In this document: one piece after another, positions 1 through 6,041 of the stretch
Layout of the letters: every line of letters begins with the position of its first letter
Position numbering within the stretch: the stretch's first letter is position 1
Source of the DNA: an uncultured Lachnospiraceae bacterium
GTDB taxonomy: Bacteria; Bacillota; Clostridia; Lachnospirales; Lachnospiraceae
DNA: 6,658 nucleotides
Reading direction: 5' to 3'
NCBI GenBank assembly: GCA_910588955.1
Contig: CAJURQ010000058.1
Span: forward strand, 1 to 6,658
The notes under the pieces: generated by a model
What the model saw: only the letters and a program-made list of their open reading frames with translations
The model's database searches: none
Told to the model about the DNA's origin: nothing
Made by a program: the position numbers and the translations under genes

Positions 1-542
1 AGGACTATTCGAACGATCAGCTTGCGGTGTTTCGGAGAAAAAACTGCGGATTTGTTTTTCAGAGCATCTATCTGCTTGAAAATCAGAATGTCCTTGACAA
101 TGTGCTGACGGGCGCGTTTGCCGTGCAGAAAAATTCTCCCGAGCTTATCAAAAGGGTGAAGGAACTGCTCGCAAAAGTCGGGCTTGATGAGGCAATGCAG
201 AAGAAATATCCAAACCAGCTTTCCGGCGGCGAGGCACAGCGTGTCGGAATCGTGCGCGCCGTGATAAACGAGCCGAAAATTCTCTTCGCGGACGAGCCTA
301 CTGGTTCACTCAACTCTGCATCAGGCAAAGATGTTCTCGACATCTTCACCGGGGTACACGAGAACGGTCAGAGCATCGTGATGGTAACGCACGATATCAA
401 GACCGCACTGCGTGGAACACGGGTCATCTATCTACGTGACGGTAAAGTTGTCGGCGAACACAGAATGGCGAAATACGGCGAGGATGACTTGAAAGCGCGC
501 CGTGAAAAGCTGATGGCATTTCTTGATGAAATGGGGTGGTGA
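1..542 (+). CDS. ABC transporter ATP-binding protein, 5'-truncated by window edge
   Basis: This is the ATPase subunit of an ABC exporter. It hydrolyses ATP in the cytoplasm to drive the FtsX-type permease encoded just downstream. The reading frame is open from the window edge (first full codon at 3), giving 179 visible residues. The Walker A part lies outside the window. Visible motifs, numbered from that first codon, are the Q-loop in GFVFQ (Q20), the signature LSGGE (73-77), Walker B ILFADEP (93-99), a D-loop written SLNS, and the H-loop in VTHD (H130). This order and the ADEPTG-LNS wording match the LolD/MacB/BceA-type ATPases that partner FtsX permeases. The TGA stop is 3 nt before the permease start, so the two genes are probably translationally coupled. 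The substrate cannot be read from the sequence; antimicrobial peptide export or sensing and lipoprotein-type functions are all possible. Confidence 0.95.
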   Translation, partial: DYSNDQLAVFRRKNCGFVFQSIYLLENQNVLDNVLTGAFAVQKNSPELIKRVKELLAKVGLDEAMQKKYPNQLSGGEAQRVGIVRAVINEPKILFADEPTGSLNSASGKDVLDIFTGVHENGQSIVMVTHDIKTALRGTRVIYLRDGKVVGEHRMAKYGEDDLKARREKLMAFLDEMGW

Positions 543-545
543 CTT

Positions 546-3047
546 ATGAAGATATTCCGATTATCATTATTCAATTTGAAGAGAAACAAGCGTGAGGCGG
601 CTGCAATTGTCTTTCTCACCTTTGTTGCAGCATTTCTCATGGCGACCTTTGCTGTCAGCATTACACAGATCAGCAGCGCATTTGACCGCTGCTTTGAGGA
701 AACAGGCTCTGTTGATTTTATATTGTTATTCGAGGACGACAAATACCGCGATATCTATCGTGATATTCTGGAAGAGGAATACAATGTGACCGATGTCCGG
801 GAAAGCAGCGTACTTTTCGGCATTGGTGCATCAGCAAAAACAAAGAAGGGTGAAAGTATCGCCTACAACATGATTTTTGTGGACGAAAGTACAGAGAGGA
901 AGATAGAGAATTTTAAGAAACTGAATGCCCTCCCCGATGATGAGATCGAAAAACTGTCCCACCCTGTATGGCTGCCCCAGTATTTTGAGATCACAGCCGG
1001 CTTTTCTCCGGGGGACACATTTACTTTTGTCTCCGGCGGCAGAGATTACCCTTTCACCATAGCCGGTTTTTTCAGCACGGGTTTATATAATTCCGACGGT
1101 ATGTTAAAATGTATCATTTCAGATGATGATATGGTGCTGTTGTCCGCTGTCTATGAGAAATATCGCATGATAGCATTTGACACAGAAAAGAAATTCTCCT
1201 ATGAGGAATACTATGAAAAATGCTCCGCAAAGTCAAATGAGAATGTTTTAAGTGCAGTATTAGCATTTGATAAAGATCTGGAGAAATTGGCAGAAACCGG
1301 TTTTCTTGATATGTTTCTGTATATGAGCGTCTTTCTTTCCATCGTCACCATGATATCCGCACTCTTCCTTATCCTTTACAAGATCTCAAAGGATATGGAG
1401 GAACAGATGGTGCAGATAGGAGTGCTGGAAGCATTGGGGTATACGAGTCGTGAGCTTTCTCTTTCCTACATCTGCGAATATATCTTTACAGGGGGCATTG
1501 GCGCGATCATCGGCGGCATGACAGCGGCAGCTTTTTCTCCGGTCATGGATATGCTCACAAGGGGTATGATGAACCGTGACGTGCATACAGATGTGGATAT
1601 TCTCCGTATTCTTATCGTGGTAATATCGATCATAGCACTCGTCACTTTCTTTGCGCTGTCAAGGGCGGCAAGGGTGAAAAAGCTCCCTCCCGTCGTGGCA
1701 TTTCGCAAGGGCATAAAGACCCATCATTTCGGAAAAAATATACTTTCGCTTGAAAAAATGAAACGCAGCATAAATCTCCGTCTTGCCTTCAGGGGCATAT
1801 TTAACGATCTCCGCTCGAATATAGGTACGGGTATCTGTATGATCGCCGCAGGAGTTGCCTTAATGTTCAGTGTGTACACCTTTGACTTTTTGAAGAGCGG
1901 CTATAACGGGCTTCTGGGAGTTATGGGGATGGAGATTCCCGACATAAGCATCATTATGATGAGCGGAGTGAATGGGGAAAAATTCTGCGATGAGATACGT
2001 AAGTTCCCCGAAGTGGAAAAGGTTCTTCTGGCCCGCGCAACAGGAAATTTTGTGGAAATAAAGGGCAGCAATCAGCGTGCGACTGCAATTTCCTACGCCG
2101 ATTTTTCCCTCACAGATAATATCCACCCTAAAACGGGACGTTTCCCCGAATACGACAACGAGATCATGATCACCGCAAGGAGAGAGAAAACAGAAAATCG
2201 GCACATAGGCGACAGTATCATCATCAAGGGCGATGTTTGTGAAAAAAGCTATATCATAACAGGCATTGTTTCCGCCATGAACAACAGCGGCATAAGCGTC
2301 TACATGACCGAGGACGGCTATCGGCGCATTCGTCCGAACGACCGCCCGAACACAGTGGAGATAACCCTCAAAAACGAGGAGGACCGCCCTGCCTTTATGG
2401 ATAAGCTCACTGCTCTGTACGGTGCAAGTGCAAAGGACACGGCGTATGCACAGTCTGCACAGGGGAGTCTTGAGGAGCGTATCAGAGCGAAAGCGGACGA
2501 AAAAATGGCAGTGCTGATCTCTCAATACGGCGTTACCGACGTTGATTATGCCATCAGAATAGGCGATACCATCATCAGTGGAAACAGCAGCCGTTTCGTG
2601 ATAAAGGAAATATCCTCCATGAAGGATCTGACAAAATCCCAAATGGAATCCATAGCCGCGGTTACAAAGACATTCTCGTTCTGGGCCGTGATATTCATTG
2701 CTGTTGTGGTAGCGGTGATATTGGGCATTATAGCCGTATCTGCCGTAAAAAGACAGCGCAGGGAATTAGGTATCATGAAAAGTATGGGCTATACGTCAAG
2801 GGATCTTATGATACAGCTTACCCTGCGTATTCTCCCTGTAACGATCATTTCCTCCTGCATCGCCGCGGTGTTGTCGGTATGGGTACAGCGTGCATTTTGG
2901 ATGGCAGCGTTCGGCGTACAGATTCCCGAAAGCCTGCCGCTGATCATCGGTACGGCGGCAGCGCTTGTATTATTCTGCCTGATCGTCACCTACATCAGTG
3001 CAGGCAGTATCAGAAAAATATCCGTGACTGAACTTATGACGGAATAA
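546..3047 (+). CDS. FtsX-like ABC transporter permease, two FtsX domains
   Basis: This 833-residue membrane subunit pairs with the upstream ATPase. Hydrophobic segments suggest eight helices: about 18-40, 254-279, 306-330, 352-371, 425-446, 709-734, 757-780 and 797-818. Large extracytoplasmic domains fall at about 41-250 and 447-705. Each half carries the cytoplasmic coupling motif of FtsX permeases: IGVLEALGYTSREL (291-304) and LGIMKSMGYTSRDL (741-754). The protein is therefore an internal duplication of the FtsX unit, as in the larger MacB/LolC/E-like permeases of Bacillota. The ATG lies 3 nt after the ATPase stop. The only ribosome-binding signal is a G-rich stretch just upstream (around 533-539), which fits coupling to the ATPase. 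The protein probably transmits ATPase movement to an extracytoplasmic substrate. Family assignment is firm; the substrate is unknown. Confidence 0.93.
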   Translation: MKIFRLSLFNLKRNKREAAAIVFLTFVAAFLMATFAVSITQISSAFDRCFEETGSVDFILLFEDDKYRDIYRDILEEEYNVTDVRESSVLFGIGASAKTKKGESIAYNMIFVDESTERKIENFKKLNALPDDEIEKLSHPVWLPQYFEITAGFSPGDTFTFVSGGRDYPFTIAGFFSTGLYNSDGMLKCIISDDDMVLLSAVYEKYRMIAFDTEKKFSYEEYYEKCSAKSNENVLSAVLAFDKDLEKLAETGFLDMFLYMSVFLSIVTMISALFLILYKISKDMEEQMVQIGVLEALGYTSRELSLSYICEYIFTGGIGAIIGGMTAAAFSPVMDMLTRGMMNRDVHTDVDILRILIVVISIIALVTFFALSRAARVKKLPPVVAFRKGIKTHHFGKNILSLEKMKRSINLRLAFRGIFNDLRSNIGTGICMIAAGVALMFSVYTFDFLKSGYNGLLGVMGMEIPDISIIMMSGVNGEKFCDEIRKFPEVEKVLLARATGNFVEIKGSNQRATAISYADFSLTDNIHPKTGRFPEYDNEIMITARREKTENRHIGDSIIIKGDVCEKSYIITGIVSAMNNSGISVYMTEDGYRRIRPNDRPNTVEITLKNEEDRPAFMDKLTALYGASAKDTAYAQSAQGSLEERIRAKADEKMAVLISQYGVTDVDYAIRIGDTIISGNSSRFVIKEISSMKDLTKSQMESIAAVTKTFSFWAVIFIAVVVAVILGIIAVSAVKRQRRELGIMKSMGYTSRDLMIQLTLRILPVTIISSCIAAVLSVWVQRAFWMAAFGVQIPESLPLIIGTAAALVLFCLIVTYISAGSIRKISVTELMTE

Positions 3048-3062
3048 GAATGGAGTTAAATA

Positions 3063-3160
3063 AGGGGCTGTCGCATTAAGGAAAACAGATACAAGATATC
3101 ATAGTACTGTATCATATCTTATGCTATATCTTGCATATTTAAAACTTATTGCGACAACCT
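3063..3160 (+). repeat. ~98-bp palindromic MITE-like repeat, copy 1
   Basis: The left end GGGGCTGTCGCATTAAG (from 3064) is mirrored by CTTATTGCGACAACCT at the right end (3145-3160). Taking 3065 to 3160 as the pair, 13 of the outer 16 positions match. A second mirrored block, ATACAAGATAT (3089-3099) against ATATCTTGCAT (3126-3136), matches at 10 of 11 positions and shares the same centre of symmetry (3112.5), so the arms align without indels. The element holds no coding capacity. It begins 15 nt after the permease stop and ends 95 nt before the hydrolase start. Its RNA could fold into a long hairpin, so it may attenuate transcription between the two genes. The ends resemble terminal repeats of small non-autonomous insertion elements; no transposase is present. 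No clear target duplication is visible. Confidence 0.8.
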
Positions 3161-3244
3161 CGCGAGATTTGTGTTTGCGTATTGCTTGATACAAACTCGG
3201 TTATGCGAATTTCAGCAAAGCTGAGATAAAAAATGCGCAGGAAT

Positions 3245-3248
3245 GGAG
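3245..3248 (+). promoter_or_regulatory. Ribosome-binding site of the serine hydrolase
   Basis: GGAG lies 7 nt before the ATG at 3256 and 10 nt before a second in-frame ATG at 3259. Either codon could be used, giving 661 or 660 residues. An in-frame TGA shortly upstream rules out a longer N-terminus in this frame. Confidence 0.6.
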
Positions 3249-3255
3249 AAAATGA

Positions 3256-5241
3256 ATGATGAAGAAAAAGATGATTGCGGCAGTATCCGCCTTGTGTATG
3301 GCAGGAACTGTATACGCATCTGTTGGAAATGCGGTGTATGCTGAATCCGCACCATCGGAACTTACAGACGAAACAACCGCTTCGCAGGAAAGGATATATT
3401 GCATTGCGTCTGTAAGCAAAATGTATTCCACACTGGCGGTCATGCAGCTTGTCGACGAGGGAAAGGTCGAACTTGACGCTCCTGTCACAAAGTATCTCCC
3501 CGATTTCAAAATGAATGACGAGCGGTACAAGGACATCACCGTGCGTATGCTTATGAACCACACATCGGGCATCCCTTTGGGTCTGACGATAAACCATTAT
3601 CTTTATGAAGATGTTGACAGTTTCGTTCATGACAATACACTTGATATCGTGTCAGGGTTACGTTTCAAAGCCACCCCCGGGGAATATGCCTGCTATAATA
3701 ATATGGGCTTTAGTCTTATGGAGCATATCGTAGAAAACGTCAGCGGTATGAGCTTTACGGATTATGTAAGAAATAACATAACCTCAAAGATCGGCGCAGA
3801 TGATACCGGAACGGCATGGAGCTTGTATGCGGGCGATTTGGGCGATACACGGGTATCTCTCTATCGCGGCTTTCTGCCAATCGAATACCCTTATGAAATG
3901 GCGGCAGGTACGGGCGGCATCTATGCCACCGCTTCTGACGTGGCAAATTTCGGCAGTGCTTTCTTTACAGGAAATGATATTCTGCTTTCGGATGATGCCA
4001 AAACACAGATGTCCACCCGATGGAATGATGACACAAAATACGAGAGTTACGGTCTGGGATGGGACTTTGTGGAACAAGTCAAATACGAAAAGGAGAACAT
4101 AAAGGTCATGGGCAAGGGCGGAGATATGCCATACATGAACTCGAGCCTCCTTGTCGCTCCCGATGAACAGATCAGCATAGCGGTACTGACCGCTGGAAAT
4201 GGCAGCAGCCAATATGCAGGACTGATGGCCTCTGCCCTGATGGACGTGGCGCTTGCAGAACGGGGAAAGGCAGTAAGCGATCTTACGCCTCCAGAGCCAG
4301 AGATAACAAACGCCATTCCCGACCATTATAAAAAATATGAGGGTCTGTACTGTAGCGGCACATTCGGCATTGTTGGAATATGCAGAATTACATTTGACGA
4401 TACCACTATGTACAAGGAGGACTTGGGCACTGACAACGCATCGCCCGAAAGATTTAAGATTACCAAGGACGGAGGTTTTGTCAAGGTAAATGACAGCGGC
4501 AAGATGACTTCAGACAGGGAAATCGTTTATTTCGAGGAAAAAAACGGCAAAATATTCATCAGAACAGAGCTGTTCGCCATATACCCGGGACTTGGAAATA
4601 CAATAGATAATATGTACACAGGGGAAAAAATGGACGAAAATCCCATCTCCCCCAGTGTGCAGCAAAGCTGGGACGAGCTTTCACAGACAGTATTCGTCAC
4701 ATATAACGAAAAATGGACTTCCCAGAACTATGAAACTCCGTTTTACTGGATTGTGACAGATCAGGCATTCCCCGGTTATATTCTGGCAAAAAACAGCAGG
4801 GGCGTCACAAAAGCGGAAAAAATAACCGATGAACATCATGCCCTTTTCTTTACTTCCATACCGAGCACTGCAAATAGAGATTTATATGATATAGAGATCA
4901 CCGAACAAACCTATGCGGACAAAATATCGGCAGCCTCCCTTAATCTGAGCGATGGGACGCGCTGCCGCAGTGTGGACAGCCTCCCTGTGTTTACCGCTGA
5001 TACCACCGAAATTCCCCTTCACAGCGGTGAAGCCGCATGGTATCGGATTGGGAAGGATATGATCGGAAAGAGTATCGCTGTCGAACGTCCTGACAACTCC
5101 GCTGTATTCGTCTACAACAAGTTCCGTGAGCTGCTGTACAGCACCCACATCAAGGATGCAATGAATACCATTGATCTTCCTCCGGACGGCTATATTGCTT
5201 TTATAGGTGAAACTGGCGATAGTGTAAAAATATTTAAGTAA
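3256..5241 (+). CDS. Secreted serine hydrolase, beta-lactamase/PBP-like fold (class C type)
   Basis: This 661-residue exported enzyme has a typical Sec signal peptide: KKK n-region, hydrophobic 6-24, likely cleavage after VYA at residue 29. The serine beta-lactamase-like catalytic motifs are present: SVSK (S52, K55; nucleophile S52), YNN (Y147-N149) and KGG (287-289). Other family wording is visible, such as RMLMNHTSGIP (97-107), TPGE (140-143), TASD (225-228) and VAPDEQISIAVLTAGN (300-315). Related proteins include DD-peptidases, esterases and D-amino-acid amidases, so the substrate is open; a cell-wall peptide or D-amino-acid bond is the likeliest target. Only about 22 residues lie between the predicted mature N-terminus and S52, whereas relatives usually have 55-70, so the first helix and strand pair seem to be missing. 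Residues about 340-661 are mostly beta-like, carry no membrane anchor, and are not recognised. The gene is flanked by inverted repeat copies 1 and 2. Confidence 0.9.
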   Translation: MMKKKMIAAVSALCMAGTVYASVGNAVYAESAPSELTDETTASQERIYCIASVSKMYSTLAVMQLVDEGKVELDAPVTKYLPDFKMNDERYKDITVRMLMNHTSGIPLGLTINHYLYEDVDSFVHDNTLDIVSGLRFKATPGEYACYNNMGFSLMEHIVENVSGMSFTDYVRNNITSKIGADDTGTAWSLYAGDLGDTRVSLYRGFLPIEYPYEMAAGTGGIYATASDVANFGSAFFTGNDILLSDDAKTQMSTRWNDDTKYESYGLGWDFVEQVKYEKENIKVMGKGGDMPYMNSSLLVAPDEQISIAVLTAGNGSSQYAGLMASALMDVALAERGKAVSDLTPPEPEITNAIPDHYKKYEGLYCSGTFGIVGICRITFDDTTMYKEDLGTDNASPERFKITKDGGFVKVNDSGKMTSDREIVYFEEKNGKIFIRTELFAIYPGLGNTIDNMYTGEKMDENPISPSVQQSWDELSQTVFVTYNEKWTSQNYETPFYWIVTDQAFPGYILAKNSRGVTKAEKITDEHHALFFTSIPSTANRDLYDIEITEQTYADKISAASLNLSDGTRCRSVDSLPVFTADTTEIPLHSGEAAWYRIGKDMIGKSIAVERPDNSAVFVYNKFRELLYSTHIKDAMNTIDLPPDGYIAFIGETGDSVKIFK

Positions 5242-5254
5242 CAGTGTTTATAAT

Positions 5255-5276
5255 ATCCTATTACGGATAATAGGAT
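5255..5276 (+). terminator. Perfect 9-bp stem-loop after the hydrolase, possible weak terminator
   Basis: ATCCTATTA (5255-5263) pairs exactly with TAATAGGAT (5268-5276) across a CGGA loop, starting 13 nt after the hydrolase stop. The stem is A+T-rich and no U-tract follows, so intrinsic termination would be weak. It could instead protect the 3' end of the transcript. The stem-loop is directly visible; its function is inferred. Confidence 0.4.
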
Positions 5277-5427
5277 CCGTGCGGACAGACTGTTTGTGTT
5301 CACTCGGAATGGAGAAAATGCGAAGCTTTATGTCAGCGGCAGAGATGTACCGTCGCTGGATTTGAATTTAAAAAGAGAGAAGTCAAAGTGGATACTGCTT
5401 GATGACGCGCCCAAGAGTGAGCTGGAT

Positions 5428-5526
5428 AGGGCTGTCGCGATAAATTTTGATGATACAAGATATTGTATAAAACGCAGCATAGTGTTATGCTATCTTGTAT
5501 ATGTTTCCTTTAATGCGACAGCCCTT
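5428..5526 (-). repeat. ~98-bp palindromic MITE-like repeat, copy 2 (inverted relative to copy 1)
   Basis: AGGGCTGTCGC at 5428-5438 is mirrored exactly by GCGACAGCCCT at 5515-5525. The inner block ATACAAGATA (5453-5462) is mirrored exactly by TATCTTGTAT (5491-5500). Both pairs share one centre (5476.5), so the whole unit is a long imperfect palindrome. A smaller hairpin GCATA-GTGT-TATGC lies at 5477-5490. Read on the minus strand, it aligns along its whole length with copy 1, roughly 70-75% by eye, best at the ends and in the ACAAGATA blocks. It therefore belongs to the same family in opposite orientation, and the two copies enclose the hydrolase gene. It appears to be inserted into the unrecognised gene remnant. 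Confidence 0.82.
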
Positions 5527-5595
5527 TGAAGGTGTCCCTAATCGCAGCAGGTTATTTGATGGGCTGTTTGCTGAAGAACGGGAAGTCTTTTTAAA

Positions 5596-5967
5596 TTAAT
5601 ATTCGTCCCATTCGACACGACGGAATATATCCGAAATGAAGGCTTTATCTTCACACGCATTTTTGAAAAGATGAATAAAGTCTGCTAATGCTTCTTTATC
5701 TTCTGATTCGGCACAGAACATACCAGCTTCAGGGTCAAAATCAATTTTTTCTTGTAACTCTGGATACTTTTCGTTCAAAAACTTATGAGCCAAACTAGCC
5801 CAATCATAACCATTACCTATGAAACCATCGTCTGCACGCGTATCAAAAATTTCTTGTAGATAGCCGCCTTCGCTTACCGTTAAACAGACACCTGCGCCTG
5901 TGTCTGGGCTATGGTCCACCCAAGTGAAAGGTTCGATTTCTTTTTCAAACTGTTCTGTAATTTCCAT
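5596..5967 (-). CDS. Imm51-family immunity protein
   Basis: This 123-residue, acidic, soluble protein has no signal peptide or membrane segment. The central GNGYDWASLAHKFLNEKYPE (51-70) and FDPEAGMFCAES (77-88) resemble the Imm51 family of polymorphic-toxin immunity proteins. In that family each member is thought to bind and neutralise a specific toxin in the cytoplasm. The ATG at 5967 has a clear AAGGAG 7 nt upstream. The gene lies downstream of the DUF805 gene on the same strand, separated by 74 bp that contain repeat copy 3, and converges on the broken gene at 5254-5599, with overlapping stop codons. It is visibly more A+T-rich than the exporter and hydrolase genes (about 20 G/C in 5641-5700, hand count), suggesting separate acquisition. 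No toxin gene is visible, so it looks like an orphan immunity gene. Family recall is from motif memory, not a search. Confidence 0.75.
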   Translation of the reverse strand: MEITEQFEKEIEPFTWVDHSPDTGAGVCLTVSEGGYLQEIFDTRADDGFIGNGYDWASLAHKFLNEKYPELQEKIDFDPEAGMFCAESEDKEALADFIHLFKNACEDKAFISDIFRRVEWDEY

Positions 5968-5974
5968 TTTTGTT

Positions 5975-5980
5975 CTCCTT
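5975..5980 (-). promoter_or_regulatory. Ribosome-binding site of the Imm51 gene
   Basis: AAGGAG on the minus strand lies 7 nt before the ATG at 5967 and follows an A-rich leader. This fixes the start of the immunity gene. Confidence 0.8.
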
Positions 5981-5992
5981 TTTTTATTAAAT

Positions 5993-6037
5993 GGGGATGT
6001 CGCATTAAACTCCGATTATATTAGATATCGTATTACT
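5993..6037 (+). repeat. Half copy of the palindromic repeat, copy 3
   Basis: GGGGATGTCGCATTAA (from 5993) differs from the left end of copy 1 at one base. Further in, GATATCGTATTACT (6024-6037) matches GATATCATAGTACT of copy 1 at 12 of 14 positions, at nearly the same distance from the end. Past about 6037 the likeness stops, and no right end is visible. It is thus a left half in the same orientation as copy 1. Both copies are preceded by TTAAAT. The half copy ends just before the DUF805 stop at 6042, so that gene's C-terminus could have been set by the event that truncated the repeat. Confidence 0.65.
6015..6020 (-). promoter_or_regulatory. Candidate -10 box for the Imm51 gene
   Basis: A perfect TATAAT on the minus strand would start transcription about 40 nt before the Imm51 ATG. 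No good -35 box is found 16-18 nt upstream (the bases there read around AGCCGG), and there is no extended TGn. The site lies inside repeat copy 3. The signal is only a -10, so it is a candidate. Confidence 0.3.
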
Positions 6038-6041
6038 CCGG

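Larger units (their letters stand above)
5254..5599 (+). pseudogene. Remnant of an unrecognised gene, split by palindromic repeat copy 2
   Basis: A frame open from 5254 to the repeat reads RADRLFVFTRNGENAKLYVS, then GRDVPSLDLNLKREKSKWIL, then LDDAPKSELD. It looks like the charged interior or C-terminal part of a real protein. The first possible start, a GTG at 5296, has no ribosome-binding site, and a stop (5251-5253) lies just upstream, so the 5' part is missing. After the repeat, a second open stretch (5528-5599) reads EGVPNRSRLFDGLFAEEREV and FLN, then TAA. The halves are in different frames, but removing 97 or 100 bp across the repeat joins them into one frame of about 80 codons. A chance open frame of 24 codons is possible, so the join is an inference. 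I do not recognise the family. The final TAA overlaps the stop of the converging immunity gene. The fragment is in the same frame as the hydrolase, separated by two stops. Confidence 0.5.

Noticed and set aside
2520..2610. Permease residues 660-684 (YGVTDVDYAIRIGDTIISGN…) resemble the strand pair missing from the hydrolase N-terminus
   Set aside because: The stretch is continuous with the permease frame and runs naturally into its sixth helix. The resemblance is a loose beta-hairpin pattern and not evidence of exchange.
1860..2642. Long minus-strand open frame (260 codons) opposite the permease
   Set aside because: It lies wholly inside the well-supported permease gene, its translation is rich in Cys and His with no family likeness, and it has no ribosome-binding site. 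It is a shadow frame.
3173..3224. Possible hydrolase promoter (TTGATA at 3186-3191) and small hairpin TCAGC-AAA-GCTGA (3212-3224)
   Set aside because: No acceptable -10 box lies 16-18 nt downstream of TTGATA, and the 5-bp hairpin is too short to support a regulatory call.
3139..3630. Minus-strand open frame crossing repeat copy 1 and the hydrolase start
   Set aside because: It overlaps the signal peptide and SxxK region of the hydrolase on the other strand and shows no protein-like pattern.
3784..4326. Minus-strand open frame of 180 codons opposite the hydrolase
   Set aside because: It is antisense to the conserved catalytic domain, with no start signal and no recognisable motif.
5318..5365. 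Short open frame starting at an ATG after GGAG in the remnant
   Set aside because: It has only 15 codons and the spacing of 3 nt is too short for initiation.
3063..6037. Repeat copies as a CRISPR array or composite transposon with transposase
   Set aside because: There are only three copies, far apart, in mixed orientation and without regular spacers. No transposase or cas gene is present in the window.
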